From contig NZ_WJBG01000127.1 in the NCBI RefSeq assembly GCF_009709555.1, positions 62,001 to 126,000 of the forward strand: DNA of 64,000 bases. Direction: 5' to 3'. Shown here in pieces: positions 1 through 9,474 of the stretch; positions within the stretch are counted from its first letter, which is position 1, and every line of letters starts with the position of its first letter. Both the position numbers and the translations under genes were made by a program. The stretch is from Streptomyces blattellae. GTDB taxonomy: Bacteria > Actinomycetota > Actinomycetes > Streptomycetales > Streptomycetaceae. The notes beneath the pieces were generated by a model, which worked only from the letters and a program-made list of their open reading frames with translations, was not told where the DNA came from and did no database searches.

Positions 1-298
1 CGACCAGCGAGCTCTTGCCCACCCCTGTACGGCCGAAGAGGACGACGTTGAAGGTGTCCAGCGCCCGTAACCGGCCACCGGCCAGTTCCCGCACCAGTTC
101 GACGGCACGGCGCCGCAGCCGGCGGTCCTCGGCGTACAGGGCACGCTGTTCTTCCGTCAGGGCCGCGCCGCCGGACAGATCCGTGGGCCGGCCCACGGTC
201 CGTTCCACTTCCCGCAGCCTGGCCGCCAGATCCCGGGCCAGCGGGGCGCTCTCCGCCACCGCCCGCGCCGCGGCCGCCCCCAGCCTTGACTCGTCCAT
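1..298 (-). CDS. P-loop GTPase (dynamin/Era-like), N-terminal 99 residues, cut by window edge
   Basis: Reading the minus strand from ATG at 298 gives 99 uninterrupted residues that run off the window. The last visible segment, FNVVLFGRTGVGKSSLV, is a Walker A/G1 loop preceded by a hydrophobic beta strand, as in Era/YfjP-like and dynamin-like GTPases. It follows about 75 charged, helix-forming residues. A purine-rich stretch (GGGGGCGAGGCGGAC) precedes the start. The remaining G motifs lie outside the window, so subfamily and function cannot be assigned. It is transcribed away from the phosphoketolase region and may be unrelated to it. Confidence 0.7.
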   Translation of the reverse strand, partial: MDESRLGAAAARAVAESAPLARDLAARLREVERTVGRPTDLSGGAALTEEQRALYAEDRRLRRRAVELVRELAGGRLRALDTFNVVLFGRTGVGKSSLV

Positions 299-581
299 GT
301 CCGCCTCGCCCCCGTCCGACCGTCCGACCGGCCGACCTTGCAGTACATGCAGCCTCTTCGTGCCCAATTGCAAGGAAAAGCAACCCTGTTGGCGACACAC
401 GTGGTATCCGGGCCCTTGACCGGGGCCGGACGGGAATCAGCGGTCGGCGGTCGCGTTCGCGCGTGTGTGCCCGCAGTGCGGCCGAAGTCTTCGGAGGTGC
501 GCGGGCCGGTCACGGCACCACTTCCCAGTGATCACCCGGTTGCCCGGACGCCGGGGACGGACCTCCTCTGCGAGGGCCCGT

Positions 582-2972
582 TCAGCCGCCCCAGGCCCAG
601 TCGGCGACCTCGGGCAGGTCGGTGCCGTGTTCGCGGATCCACTCGCGGTGGCGCAGGCGGGCGTCCTCCATTCGCTGGCGTACGGCCGCGGCGCGCACCG
701 CGAGGCCCGGTACGCGGTCGATGACATCCATGACGAGCCGGTACCGGTCCATGTCGTTGCCGACGACCATGTCGAACGGCGTGGTGGTGGTGCCGATCTC
801 CTTGTATCCGCGCACGTGCAGGTGCCTGTGGCCGGTGCGGCGGTAGGCGAGGCGGTGGATCAGCCAGGGATAGCCGTGGTAGGCGAAGATCACCGGCTTG
901 TCCGGGGTGAACAGGCCGTCGTACTCGAAGTCGCTCATCCCGTGCGGGTGTTCCTCGCTCGGCAGCAGCCGGGCGATGTCCACGACGTTCACGACGCGTA
1001 CGGACAGCTTGGGCAGGAGGCCGCGCAGCAGCTGGGCCGCGGCCAGTACTTCCTGGGTGGGCACGTCGCCCGCGCAGGCCAGTACGACATCGGGTTCGCC
1101 GCCGTCCTCGGTGCCGGCCCAGTCCCAGATCCCGGCGCCGCGGGCGCAGTGGACGCGGGCCTGGTCCATGGTCAGCCAGTCGAAGCAGGGCTGCTTTCCG
1201 GCGACGACGACGTTGACGTAGTCGCGGCTGCGCAGGGCGTGGTCGGCCACGGACAGAAGGGTGTTGGCGTCCGGCGGCAGGTAGACCCGTACCGCCTCCG
1301 GGCTCTTGTTGAGGATGTGGTCGACGAAGCCTGGGTCCTGGTGGGAGAAGCCGTTGTGGTCCTGGCGCCAGACATGCGACGTCAGCAGGTAGTTGAGGGA
1401 GGCGATGGGAGCCCGCCAGGGCAGCCGGCGGGTGACCCGCAGCCACTTGATGTGCTGGTTGACCATGGAGTCGACGATGTGCACGAACGCCTCGTAGCAG
1501 GAGAACAGCCCGTGCCGGCCGGTGAGAAGGTAGCCCTCCAGCCAGCCCTGGCAGGTGTGTTCGGACAGGATCTCCATCACGCGGCCGTGCCGGTCGAGGT
1601 GCTCGTCGACATCCAGGGTCTGGGCCTGCCAGGCCTTGCCGGTGGCGGAGTACACGGCCTGGAGCCGGTTGGAGGCGGTCTCGTCGGGGCCGACCAGGCG
1701 GAAGTCACGGCGGTCGGCGGTGGCCCGCATGACGTCCTCAAGCAACTCGCCAAGGACACGGGTGGGTTCATGCAGGGTGGCGCCGGGCTTGTCGACGGGG
1801 ACGGCGTAACGCTCCAGCGGCGGGAGGGGCAGTTCGCGCAGCAGCAGCCCGCCGTTGGCGTGCGGGGTGGCGCCGAGCCTGCGGGTGCCGTCCGGGATGC
1901 AGGCCAGTACCTCGGGGCGCGGGCCGCCGTGCTCGTCGAAGAGTTCCTCCGGGCGGTAGGAGCGCAGCCACTCCTCCAGCTGGCGCAGGTGCTCGATGTT
2001 GTCCCGCACCGCCGCCAGCGGGACCTGGTGGGCACGCCAGGTCCCCTCGACCGGCAGGCCGTCGACCTGCGCCGGGCCGGTCCAGCCCTTGGGCGTGCGC
2101 AGCACGATCACCGGCCAGTGGGGACGCTCGCCCGAGCCGTCCTCGCGGGCGGTGCGCTGGATCGCGGCGATGCGGTCCAGGGCGGTGTCCATGGCCTGGG
2201 CCATCGCCCGGTGGACGGCGGCCGGGTCGTCGCCGGTGACGTGGACCGGGTCGTGCCCGTAGCCGCGCAGGAGGTCGTCGAGTTCGCTCTCGGGGAGCCG
2301 GGCCAGCACGGTGGGGTTGGCGATCTTGTAACCGTTCAGGTGCAGGATCGGCAGGACGGCTCCGTCGTGGACCGGGTCGAGGAACTTGTTGGAGTGCCAG
2401 GAGGCGGCCAGCGGTCCGGTCTCGGCTTCGCCGTCGCCGATCACGCAGGCGACCACCAGGTGTGGGTTGTCGAGGGCGGCCCCGTACGCGTGCGAGAGCG
2501 CATAGCCCAGCTCGCCGCCCTCGTGGATCGAGCCCGGCGTCTCGGGCGCGACATGGCTGGGCACCCCGCCCGGGAACGAGAACTGCTTGAACAGGCGGGC
2601 CATCCCGGTCGCGTCCCGGGTGATGTCCGGGTACGTCTGGGTGTACGAGCCCTCCAGCCAGGAGTTGGCCAGTACGGCGGGCCCGCCGTGCCCGGGGCCC
2701 CAGATGCACAGGGCGTCCAGGTCCCGGGCCTTGATGACGCGGTTGAGGTGCGTGTGGACGAGGTTCAGGCCCGGGGACGTACCCCAGTGGCCGAGCAGGC
2801 GCGGCTTGACGTGCTCCGGGCGCAGCGGCTCGGCCAGCAGCGGGTTGGACAGGAGGTAGATCTGGCCGACGGACAGGTAGTTCGCGGCCCGCCAGTGGGC
2901 GTCCAGGTGGCGCAGTTCCTCATCGGTCGGCACGTTGCCGTTGTCCTGGTGCTCATGCTTGGTCTGGGGCAT
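582..2972 (-). CDS. Xylulose-5-phosphate/fructose-6-phosphate phosphoketolase
   Basis: A thiamine diphosphate enzyme that cleaves xylulose-5-P (or fructose-6-P) with phosphate to acetyl phosphate plus glyceraldehyde-3-P (or erythrose-4-P). The 796 residues match the usual family length of about 800. Family motifs are visible: GPGHGGPA near residue 95, [14 protein letters not shown] near 145, [13 protein letters not shown] near 180 and the C-terminal [20 protein letters not shown] chose ATG 2972 because GGAG lies six bases upstream; an in-frame ATG at 3005 has no such site. It diverges from ppk2 across only about 50 bp. Acetate kinase at 19.5 kb could turn its acetyl phosphate into ATP. Confidence 0.95.
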   Translation of the reverse strand: MPQTKHEHQDNGNVPTDEELRHLDAHWRAANYLSVGQIYLLSNPLLAEPLRPEHVKPRLLGHWGTSPGLNLVHTHLNRVIKARDLDALCIWGPGHGGPAVLANSWLEGSYTQTYPDITRDATGMARLFKQFSFPGGVPSHVAPETPGSIHEGGELGYALSHAYGAALDNPHLVVACVIGDGEAETGPLAASWHSNKFLDPVHDGAVLPILHLNGYKIANPTVLARLPESELDDLLRGYGHDPVHVTGDDPAAVHRAMAQAMDTALDRIAAIQRTAREDGSGERPHWPVIVLRTPKGWTGPAQVDGLPVEGTWRAHQVPLAAVRDNIEHLRQLEEWLRSYRPEELFDEHGGPRPEVLACIPDGTRRLGATPHANGGLLLRELPLPPLERYAVPVDKPGATLHEPTRVLGELLEDVMRATADRRDFRLVGPDETASNRLQAVYSATGKAWQAQTLDVDEHLDRHGRVMEILSEHTCQGWLEGYLLTGRHGLFSCYEAFVHIVDSMVNQHIKWLRVTRRLPWRAPIASLNYLLTSHVWRQDHNGFSHQDPGFVDHILNKSPEAVRVYLPPDANTLLSVADHALRSRDYVNVVVAGKQPCFDWLTMDQARVHCARGAGIWDWAGTEDGGEPDVVLACAGDVPTQEVLAAAQLLRGLLPKLSVRVVNVVDIARLLPSEEHPHGMSDFEYDGLFTPDKPVIFAYHGYPWLIHRLAYRRTGHRHLHVRGYKEIGTTTTPFDMVVGNDMDRYRLVMDVIDRVPGLAVRAAAVRQRMEDARLRHREWIREHGTDLPEVADWAWGG

Positions 2973-3022
2973 GAATGGCTCCGTCAATGTGGTTGCGAGC
3001 GTCATCGAGTGGGTGAGTGGGA

Positions 3023-3832
3023 ATGGCCGACAAGAAGAAGCGCCCCGAATCGCTGCCGCGCCCGGTGTACGAGCGGGAGCTGCTGAGGCTGCAGACGGAA
3101 CTGGTGAAGCTGCAGGAATGGGTGCGCGCGGAGGGCGCCCGGCTGGTCGTGGTGTTCGAGGGACGGGACGCGGCGGGCAAGGGCGGCACGGTGAAACGGG
3201 TCGCGGAGCATCTCAACCCCCGAGTCGCTCGGATCGTGGCTCTGCCCAAGCCCACTGAACGCGAACGCACTCAGTGGTACTTCCAGCGTTACATCGCGCA
3301 CATGCCCGCGGCAGGAGAAATCGCACTGTTCGATCGAAGTTGGTACAACCGGGCCGGTGTCGAGCACGTCATGGGCTTCTGCACGAAGGAGGAGTACCAG
3401 CTCTTCCTGCGCCAGTGCCCGATCTTCGAGCGGATGCTGGTGGAGGACGGGATTCTGCTGCGAAAGTACTGGTTCTCGGTGAGCGACGCGGTCCAGGAGG
3501 AACGCTTCCGGCGGCGCCTGGAGGATCCGGTGCGCCGCTGGAAGCTGTCGCCGATGGACCTGGAGTCGATCACCCGTTGGGAGGCGTACTCCCGGGCGAA
3601 GGACGACATGATGGTGCACACGGACACCGCCGAGGCGCCGTGGTACGTCGTCGAGAGCGACGACAAACGCCGGGCGCGGCTGAACATGATCGCCCACCTG
3701 CTGGACTCGGTGCCGTACCGGGATGTGCCGCCGTCGGTGCTGAAGCTCCCGGAGCGGCCGCCGTCGACCGGTTATGTACGCCCGCCGCGCGATCTGCAGA
3801 CCTACGTCCCGGATCACGCGGCGAACCTGTGA
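3023..3832 (+). CDS. ppk2: Polyphosphate kinase 2 family protein
   Basis: PPK2 transfers phosphate between polyphosphate and nucleotides, either making polyP or regenerating NDP/NTP from it. This 269-residue protein has the short one-domain architecture. Walker A is [10 protein letters not shown] (about residue 50), Walker B includes [18 protein letters not shown] (about 107-124), and the lid region [12 protein letters not shown] is present. In-frame GTG (3017) and ATG (3023) both fit; I use the ATG because the family-like sequence MADKKK starts there. It is divergent from the phosphoketolase gene. Whether it favours GDP, ADP or AMP cannot be told from sequence by eye. Confidence 0.93.
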   Translation: MADKKKRPESLPRPVYERELLRLQTELVKLQEWVRAEGARLVVVFEGRDAAGKGGTVKRVAEHLNPRVARIVALPKPTERERTQWYFQRYIAHMPAAGEIALFDRSWYNRAGVEHVMGFCTKEEYQLFLRQCPIFERMLVEDGILLRKYWFSVSDAVQEERFRRRLEDPVRRWKLSPMDLESITRWEAYSRAKDDMMVHTDTAEAPWYVVESDDKRRARLNMIAHLLDSVPYRDVPPSVLKLPERPPSTGYVRPPRDLQTYVPDHAANL

Positions 3833-3837
3833 CCGGG

Positions 3838-4719
3838 TCATGCCCGCTGCGGTACGACGGCGACGGGGCAGGCGGCGTCGTGCAGCACCGAGTAGGCGAC
3901 CCGGCCCAGTTGAAGCCCGAACTGGCCAGGGCGGCGCCGGGCGCCGACGACGAGCAGATCGGCGTGGCCGGACTCCGCCACCAGGGCCTTGTGGGCCGGG
4001 CCCTCGACGGTCCGTCGGCGCACCCGCACGGAGGGATGCTCCCGTGCGGCGTCCTGTAGTGACTCGTCCAGGCTCTCCGCGGCGCGCTGATCGTGGTCGC
4101 CGACGCCATGCCCGGTCGTCAGCGCGTCGCCGGGTGGCTCGTGAGCCGGGCGCCGCCAGGCCCGTACCAGCTGGAGAGTGGCGTACCGGTTCGCCGCCTC
4201 CTCGAAGGCGAAGCGCACGGCCGCCGAATCCGGCCCCTCGCCGACTCCGAGCACGATGCGCTGCCGGGTTCCGGGCCGGGTCCCGTGCCTGCCACGCAAC
4301 ACGATCACCGGGCAGCCCGCGCGAGCGGCGACCGCCAGACTGACCGAGCCCAGCACCAGCTCGGCGATGCCGCTGCGGCCACGAGAGGCGACCACCAGCA
4401 TGGAGGCGCCGCGCCCCGCATCGACCAGGGCACGTACGGCGTCGTCCGGCAGTACGTCGGTGAAGACCTTCAGGTTCGGGAAGCGGTCCTCGGCCCGCCG
4501 TGCGGCCGAGGCCACGATGTCGTCGGCGAGCATCTGCTCCGAGGGTCTGCCCAGATCCTGGGCGAGTGCCGCACCTTCGTACCGCTCCCACAGTGAAGCG
4601 AAGACCACGCGCAGCGGCACACCGTGCAACGCGGCCTCCTCCGCGGCCCAGTCCACGGCCCGCAGGCTGGGCGCGGATCCGTCGACCCCGACGACCACGG
4701 GCAGCTCCATGCTGCTCAT
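3838..4719 (-). CDS. Universal stress protein, tandem Usp domains
   Basis: Two Usp folds in about 293 residues. The first begins MELPVVVGVDGSAPS and ends near LVVASRGRSGIAELVLGSVS. The second ends LLVVGARRRPGQFGLQLGRV then YSVLHDAACPVAVVPQRA. The G-x2-G-x9-G(S/T) ATP-binding pattern is clear in domain 1 and weaker in domain 2. ATG 4719 has GGAAGG nine bases upstream; ATG 4710 is an alternative. It is the second gene after the Usp ending at 4756, with a 36-bp gap, so the two probably form an operon. The gene ends 5 bp from the convergent ppk2 stop. Usp proteins in actinobacteria are typically induced in hypoxia and stasis; the client is unknown. Confidence 0.92.
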   Translation of the reverse strand: MSSMELPVVVGVDGSAPSLRAVDWAAEEAALHGVPLRVVFASLWERYEGAALAQDLGRPSEQMLADDIVASAARRAEDRFPNLKVFTDVLPDDAVRALVDAGRGASMLVVASRGRSGIAELVLGSVSLAVAARAGCPVIVLRGRHGTRPGTRQRIVLGVGEGPDSAAVRFAFEEAANRYATLQLVRAWRRPAHEPPGDALTTGHGVGDHDQRAAESLDESLQDAAREHPSVRVRRRTVEGPAHKALVAESGHADLLVVGARRRPGQFGLQLGRVAYSVLHDAACPVAVVPQRA

Positions 4720-4755
4720 CTCTCTATGCCTTCCTCTCACTCGGTGTCAGTCAGA

Positions 4756-5676
4756 TCAGTCGTGCGGTACGACGGCGACGGGCGTGCCCGCGTGGTGCAG
4801 GACGGCGTGTGTGACGGGGCCGATGTGGGCGCCGAACGGCGAGCGGCGGATGCGGCGGCCGACGACGACCAGGGAGGCGTCACGTGAGGCGTCGACGAGG
4901 TGGTCGGCGCCCTTTCCGACACGGGATTCCTGCACGATCTCGACGTCGGGGAACTTCTGCCGCCAGGGGCGCAGCAACGGCGTCAGGGCGGCGGCGTCCC
5001 GCTCGGCCAGTCGGGCGTTCGGTACGGCGCCGGGCGGCAGGCCGTAGGTGATAGAGGGCGGCGGATTCCAGGCGCGGACCACGCGGAGGGCGGTCTTCCG
5101 CCGGGTCGCGGCGTCGAAGGCGAACTCGGTCACCGCGTCGGCGGGGCTGTCGGTGTCGAGGCCGAGCACGACCGGCCGGTACGGGGTGGCGGCGGACGGG
5201 ATCCCCGACGGATCCATGACGTGCTCGTCGGCGGCCTGCTCGCCGGCCCGTACGAGGACGACGGGCCGCTCGGAGTGCGCCACGACGGCCAGCCCGACCG
5301 AACCGACCAGGAAACCGCCGATCCCGCTCAGCCCGCGGGAACCGAGGACGAGCAGCTCGGACTCCTTCGCCAGGCCGGGCAGCACCTCTACGGCCTGGCC
5401 ATGGAGCTGCTCCACGGTGACCTCGACACCGGGGTGGCGCAGCCGGAGGCCGACGGCGGCTTCCCGCCAGATCCTCTCCAGCTCGCTTGGCTCGGTCCAG
5501 TGCTGGTGGGTCTCCCCACCCAGGAGCGGGGCCTGGGCGATGGGGTCCGGCGCCGGCGCCCACACGTTGACCAGTTTCAGCGGCAGCCCGCGCAGCTTCG
5601 CCTCGCGAGCCGCCCATTCCGCTGCGGCGCGGCTCTCCGGCGAGCCGTCGAGGCCGACGGTGACGGTGCGGGACAT
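4756..5676 (-). CDS. Universal stress protein, tandem Usp domains
   Basis: 306 residues with two Usp domains. Domain 1 starts MSRTVTVGLDGSPESRAAAE and closes with LLVLGSRGLSGIGGFLVGSV. Domain 2 closes with LVVVGRRIRRSPFGAHIGPV and HAVLHHAGTPVAVVPHD. AGGAGG sits eight bases before the ATG. A DosR-type palindrome (5803-5816) lies about 127 bp upstream of the start. The gene heads a two-Usp operon with the gene ending at 3838. Its N-terminus closely resembles the decayed fragment starting at 8056, which suggests local Usp duplication. Confidence 0.93.
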   Translation of the reverse strand: MSRTVTVGLDGSPESRAAAEWAAREAKLRGLPLKLVNVWAPAPDPIAQAPLLGGETHQHWTEPSELERIWREAAVGLRLRHPGVEVTVEQLHGQAVEVLPGLAKESELLVLGSRGLSGIGGFLVGSVGLAVVAHSERPVVLVRAGEQAADEHVMDPSGIPSAATPYRPVVLGLDTDSPADAVTEFAFDAATRRKTALRVVRAWNPPPSITYGLPPGAVPNARLAERDAAALTPLLRPWRQKFPDVEIVQESRVGKGADHLVDASRDASLVVVGRRIRRSPFGAHIGPVTHAVLHHAGTPVAVVPHD

Positions 5677-5802
5677 GTCGGTACCTCCTGGGGACAGGTA
5701 CCGGATCCCTGAGTGGAATCCGTCTTGGAAGCCTTGAGAGGGGCGATTCCAGCGTCCTGTGTGCGGCCCATGGCGTGGAGAGGCCGTTCAGGTCCTTCCA
5801 GG

Positions 5803-5816
5803 GGGCCTGTCGGCCC
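5803..5816. promoter_or_regulatory. DosR-type palindrome upstream of usp
   Basis: GGGCC-TGTC-GGCCC is a 14-bp inverted repeat with the spacing of the DosR box (GGGAC-N4-GTCCC), 127 bp upstream of the Usp start at 5676. Regulatory role is inferred from repeated occurrence next to stress genes here. Confidence 0.5.
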
Positions 5817-5852
5817 TGACAAGGGGTCGGCGAGCAGTACGCCGGTTGCCGC

Positions 5853-6275
5853 TCACTGCGCGCGGCGTGTCCCCTTGAGTTCCCGTCCGGTGACCATTTC
5901 GGACGCGATCCGTACGAAGACCGCGTCCTGCAGGGGCATCCAGGAGGTGGGGCCGGTCTGTGCCAGCCGCTCGTGGTCGGTGGGATCGGTGACCACGCCG
6001 GCCCGTCCGGTGACGACCACGCTCCAGCCGGACTGGGTCGCCGCGGTGAACTCGTCCGCCTCGAAGGCGACGACGACCCCGTCGATGGCGTGTACGAGGT
6101 CCGACGCGGCCGAGCTGCACAGCACAACGGACGCGTCCGCGTCCAGGGAGAAGTTGACCGGCAGGACCGCGGGCAGCGCGTGCCGGGTGTAGACCACGCG
6201 GCCGACCGGCACCTTGGCCAGCAGGCGCAGGCACTCCTGCCGGTCGAGTGCGCGAAAAGCGTCGTTCTGGGACAT
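5853..6275 (-). CDS. Pyridoxamine 5'-phosphate oxidase-family (PNPOx-like) flavin-binding protein
   Basis: 140 residues with the split-barrel PNPOx-like pattern: LGRVVYTR-type strand VPVGRVVYTRHALPAVLPVN, then VVLCSSAASDLVHAIDG, FEADEF and a strand containing WSVVVTGRAGVVTD. Such small proteins bind FMN, F420 or haem and are typical members of actinobacterial dormancy regulons; the substrate is unknown. ATG 6275 was chosen because homology-like sequence begins at MSQNDAF. A strong DosR-type palindrome lies 36 bp upstream at 6311-6326. Two paralogues occur at 8931-9377 and 12474-12869. Confidence 0.87.
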   Translation of the reverse strand: MSQNDAFRALDRQECLRLLAKVPVGRVVYTRHALPAVLPVNFSLDADASVVLCSSAASDLVHAIDGVVVAFEADEFTAATQSGWSVVVTGRAGVVTDPTDHERLAQTGPTSWMPLQDAVFVRIASEMVTGRELKGTRRAQ

Positions 6276-6310
6276 CAGCTCATCGTCCCCGCGGAGGACC
6301 GCGGGGTGGT

Positions 6311-6326
6311 AGGGCCGGTCGGCCCT
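6311..6326. promoter_or_regulatory. DosR-type palindrome between PNPOx and narK
   Basis: AGGGCCG-GT-CGGCCCT is a 16-bp palindrome with 7-bp perfect arms, 36 bp upstream of the PNPOx start (6275) and about 180 bp upstream of narK (6508). The identical 16-mer occurs at 17952-17967 before the response-regulator gene. Confidence 0.6.
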
Positions 6327-6377
6327 TTGCGCGCCCCCGCCTGCCCGGTCGTACTTGGGGTCTGTCTGACCGTGGCA

Positions 6378-6391
6378 GGGACTGTCGGCCC
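6378..6391. promoter_or_regulatory. DosR-type half-palindrome upstream of narK
   Basis: GGGAC-TGTC-GGCCC: the left half is the exact mycobacterial DosR half-site GGGAC and the right half is the GGCCC variant. It lies 117 bp upstream of narK and is the second box in this divergent intergenic region. Confidence 0.5.
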
Positions 6392-6507
6392 ATGCCACCG
6401 GGCGGACCGGATGCGGACAGTGGGGGCGGGGCTGCGTCCTGCCGGCAAGGGGCCTGCGGGGCCGGTGCGACCCCGGAGACGCGCCGTACGTCGGTGAGAG
6501 GGAAGGG

Positions 6508-7764
6508 ATGGACAGCATGGTCCAGCTGTTGCGGACGAAGGGACACAGCTCACCGTCGGGTGCGCCGGCGTCCGGCCGGGCTTGGCTGATGCTGGCTCTG
6601 GCCACCGTCGGTTTCGCCGTGAACTTCTGGGCGTGGGCACTGCTGAGCCCCCTCGGACCACGGTTCAAGGACAGCCTCGCCCTGTCGTCGTTCGAGCAGT
6701 CGCTCCTGGTGGCCGTGCCGGTCGTGGTGGGCTCGCTGGGCCGGATCCCGGTCGGCGCGCTGACCGACCGCTTCGGCGGGCGCGTGATGTTCCCGATCGT
6801 GTCGGCGGCCACCATCGTGCCGGTGCTCTACCTCGGCCTGGCCGGGCACTCCTCCCTCGCGGCCCTGCTGGCCGGCGGGTTCTTCCTCGGCATCGGCGGC
6901 ACCGCCTTCGCCGTCGGTGTGCCCTTCGTCAGCGCCTGGTTCCCGCCCGAGCGGCGGGGTCTGGTCATCGGCGTCTTCGGCATGGGCATGGGCGGCACCG
7001 CCATCAGCGCCCTCACCACCGTGAAACTGGTCGACGCGAACAGCATGTCGACGCCGTTCCTGATCACCGCGGCCGTCCTCGCGGTCTACGCGCTGGTGGC
7101 CGCGCTGATACTCCGGGACGCCCCCGGGCGTACGGTGCCGGCCGAGCCGCTGGCCCGCCGCCTGGCCGCCACCCTGCGTCTGGGGGTGACCTGGCAGGCG
7201 GCCGCGCTCTACGCGGTGGCCTTCGGCGGCTACGTCGCCTTCTCCGTCTACCTGCCCACCTACCTCAAGACCGGCTACGGCCTCACCCAGGCCGACGCCG
7301 CGAACCGGATGGCCGGGTTCGTGCTGATCGCAGTGGCGATGCGCCCGGTCGGCGGCTGGCTGTCGGACCGCGTCGGGCCCGTGCGCGTACTGGCCGGCAC
7401 GCTCGCCGTCGTACTGACCGCGGCGTTCGTACAGTCGGCGACCCCGTCGCTGGCGCCGGTGGGCACGATCGCGTTCCTGTCGATGGCCGCCGCGCTGGGT
7501 GCGGGCAGCGGTGCGGTGTTCGCCCTGGTGGCCCTGCTGGCCCCGGCGAACAAGGTCGGCTCGGTCACCGGTGTCGTCGGCGCCGCGGGCGGTCTGGGCG
7601 GCTTCCTGCCGCCGCTGGTGATGGGCTCCCTGTACGGTGCGTACGGCTCGTACTCGATCGGCCTGGTGCTGCTGGCCCTGGTGTCCGGCGCCGCCCTGGC
7701 CTTCAACAGCACCGGCGTCCGCCACGCGCTCGCCCGGCGCGCGTCCGCCGCCCACTCCCACTGA
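6508..7764 (+). CDS. narK: NarK-type nitrate/nitrite MFS transporter
   Basis: 418 residues with about 12 hydrophobic membrane segments. The NNP-family signatures are present: GIGGTAFAVGVPFVSAWFPP (about residues 131-150), and in the C-terminal half a matching glycine-rich stretch, GVVGAAGGLGGFLPPLVMG. These mark nitrate/nitrite porters rather than general MFS proteins. A GGAAGG site sits just before the ATG. It diverges from a PNPOx gene, with two DosR-type boxes between them, consistent with induction during hypoxia for nitrate respiration; narK2 belongs to the DosR regulon in mycobacteria. No nitrate reductase is in the window. Confidence 0.85.
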   Translation: MDSMVQLLRTKGHSSPSGAPASGRAWLMLALATVGFAVNFWAWALLSPLGPRFKDSLALSSFEQSLLVAVPVVVGSLGRIPVGALTDRFGGRVMFPIVSAATIVPVLYLGLAGHSSLAALLAGGFFLGIGGTAFAVGVPFVSAWFPPERRGLVIGVFGMGMGGTAISALTTVKLVDANSMSTPFLITAAVLAVYALVAALILRDAPGRTVPAEPLARRLAATLRLGVTWQAAALYAVAFGGYVAFSVYLPTYLKTGYGLTQADAANRMAGFVLIAVAMRPVGGWLSDRVGPVRVLAGTLAVVLTAAFVQSATPSLAPVGTIAFLSMAAALGAGSGAVFALVALLAPANKVGSVTGVVGAAGGLGGFLPPLVMGSLYGAYGSYSIGLVLLALVSGAALAFNSTGVRHALARRASAAHSH

Positions 7765-7959
7765 ACGCGCTCGGGCCACGGCGTCGACCAGGTCGGCCGA
7801 ACGCTCGCCCTGGTCGCCGGTCTCGAAGCACCGCATCACCGCCGAGTCGACCAGCGGTGCCGTTCGCGGTGAACCGTCACGCGACGGATCGACGTCGAGT
7901 TCCCCGCTGATGCCGCCTCCGGCACGCACCGGACCGGTCGGCGCCCGGCGGCGGTCCGG

Positions 7960-8056
7960 CCTCGCCGGCGAACGGCCGGTAGGCGTACGTCGCATCTGCC
8001 GCGTGCACGACACGCAGAGTGGCATCGTGCAGGCCGACGATGACGGTACGGGACAT
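7960..8056 (-). pseudogene. Usp N-terminal remnant
   Basis: From ATG 8056 the minus strand reads MSRTVIVGLHDAT then LRVVHAADATYAYRPFAG, which matches the start of a Usp domain (compare MSRTVTVGLDGSPES at 5676) with most of the first helix deleted. The frame then becomes low-complexity Arg/Pro-rich sequence. A one-mismatch DosR-type palindrome remains upstream at 8143-8156. Confidence 0.55.
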
Positions 8057-8142
8057 GAGTCTTGAGTCGGTCTCCTTCCGGGGTGCGATCGGGCCCTCCC
8101 GGGGACGGCCCCTGCGGCAGGAAGGCCCACAGGTCCCGTGTG

Positions 8143-8156
8143 CGGCCGACCGGCCC
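8143..8156. promoter_or_regulatory. Degenerate DosR-type box before Usp remnant
   Basis: CGGCC-GACC-GGCCC differs at one base from GGGCC-N4-GGCCC and lies about 87 bp upstream of the Usp remnant start at 8056. Probably a relic promoter element. Confidence 0.3.
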
Positions 8157-8279
8157 GGTGACAGGGCACCGCAGGCGATCGCGGCCACCCGTCCGGTCTC
8201 TGTGGCGGTGGCCCCGGTCTTCTTCGGCTCGAACGTCGCGCTGTCCAGGGGCACTTGGAGCGGCTCGGGGCGCGGTTCC

Positions 8280-8815
8280 GGCACGGGGCAGTGTGAGCGG
8301 TGCAGCAGGGCGTACGCGACCTGGCCCAGACGCAAGCCGGACTCGTTGCCGCGGCGGCGGGCGCCGATGACGCCGGAGGCCTCGCGGGTGGCCTCCAGCA
8401 ACGCGCGCGCAGGGCCGGTGCGCACTGTGCTGCCCCGGGCTCGTGGCAGGCACCAGGGAGGGCAGTTCGGGGGTGACATGCCGATGCGTCCAGGAGTGCG
8501 GCACACGGAGTCGGGCACCGCGCCGCTCGGCCTCCTCGAAGGCGCAGGCGGCTACGTCCGCGTCAGCGTCGTGGACTGTGCGTGTGCGCGGCCAGACGCA
8601 GACTCACGGAGCCGAACAGCCGGCGGTGAACCCGCCGAGCCCACGCGTACCGACGACGGTGAGCGCCGCGCGCTCGCTCTCGCGGACCAGCGCCCGCACG
8701 GCGCCGTCCTCCGCAACCTTGGTCACCAGCACCAGCACCGGCCCGGCCTCGTCGCGGTCGGGCACGGCGTACACGACGTGAAGTGCGGCGCCGCGGCGCA
8801 CCGCCTCGGAGGTCA
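8280..8815 (-). pseudogene. Decayed tandem-domain universal stress protein
   Basis: Pieces of a two-domain Usp appear in order but in different frames. From ATG 8815: VRRGAALHVVYAVPDRDEAG and ALTVVGTRGLGGFTAG, then a stop. Next, in a second frame, AACAFEEAERRGARLRV, the opening of domain 2. In a third frame, SGVIGARRRGNESGLRLGQV followed by AYALLHRSHCPVPE, the end of domain 2. The first beta strand and nucleotide-binding start are missing. At least two frameshifts and internal deletions make a functional product unlikely. It lies between narK and a PNPOx gene in the stress island. Confidence 0.7.
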
Positions 8816-8930
8816 TTGTCCGTCTTTCCCTTCGGTTCCGTCTTGCGGCGGCTCCGCGGACGAGTGCGTGCCGTACGGCCCCAGGGCCCGGCACGGAGAG
8901 CCGAGGGACGGACTTTCCGGAAGCGCGGGT

Positions 8931-9377
8931 TCAGGAGGGGAAGGGGAGGTTCACTCCGTACATGCTGCGTCCGCCGATGAGTTCACGCCCGGTGACCAGC
9001 TCCGGCTCGATGCGGACGAAGACCTGGTCCGCCGAGGGCACCCACGAGCGCGGGCCGGTCCGGGTCAGCCGCTCCTTCTCGGCGGGGTCGGTCACCGCGG
9101 TGGCCCGGCCGGTGACAGTGACGCTCCAGCCGCCATGCGCGACGGTGTCGACCTCGTCGACCTCGAAGGCGACGACCGCTCTGTCGATCGCGCGAACGAG
9201 TTCCGACGCCGCCGAGGTACACAGGAGTACCGCTCCGTCGGTGTCCAGGCAGAAGTTCACCGGCAGCACCGCCGGCAGGGCCTGGCGCGTGTGGACGACG
9301 CGGCCGACGGACACCTCCGCCATGCGGCGCAGGCACTCCTGCCGTTCGAGTTCGCGGAAACCGTCATGGGAATACAT
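8931..9377 (-). CDS. PNPOx-like flavin-binding protein
   Basis: 148 residues and paralogous to the 5853-6275 gene: MYSHDGFRELERQECLRRMA, then VSVGRVVHTRQALPAVLPVN, a core containing FCLDTDGAVLLCTSAASELV, and WSVTVTGRATAVTDP. This is the PNPOx-like split barrel. It has a short extra C-terminal tail (SMYGVNLPFPS). ATG 9377 was chosen because similarity with the paralogue begins there; the ribosome site is weak. A DosR-type palindrome at 9461-9474 lies 84 bp upstream. The cofactor and substrate are not determinable here. Confidence 0.86.
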   Translation of the reverse strand: MYSHDGFRELERQECLRRMAEVSVGRVVHTRQALPAVLPVNFCLDTDGAVLLCTSAASELVRAIDRAVVAFEVDEVDTVAHGGWSVTVTGRATAVTDPAEKERLTRTGPRSWVPSADQVFVRIEPELVTGRELIGGRSMYGVNLPFPS

Positions 9378-9460
9378 CAGCCGGTCCGTCTTCCTGTGCG
9401 GCCTGTGCAGCGCTACTGCTCGTTGGATCCAGGTTCCGCCGAACGGGAGCCGAGGGTGAC

Positions 9461-9474
9461 GGGCCATCGGTCCC
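9461..9474. promoter_or_regulatory. DosR-type palindrome upstream of PNPOx gene
   Basis: GGGCC-ATCG-GTCCC: the right half is the exact DosR half-site GTCCC. It lies 84 bp upstream of the start at 9377, in the gap behind the nitroreductase gene. Confidence 0.5.

Noticed and set aside
465..3086. 873-codon open frame on the plus strand
   Set aside because: It is antisense to the phosphoketolase gene; composition is Val/Gly/Asp-rich with no motifs, as expected from GC-rich codon bias.
6550..8169. 539-codon minus-strand frame across narK
   Set aside because: Antisense to narK; no family motifs, and low-complexity Arg/Gly-rich sequence.
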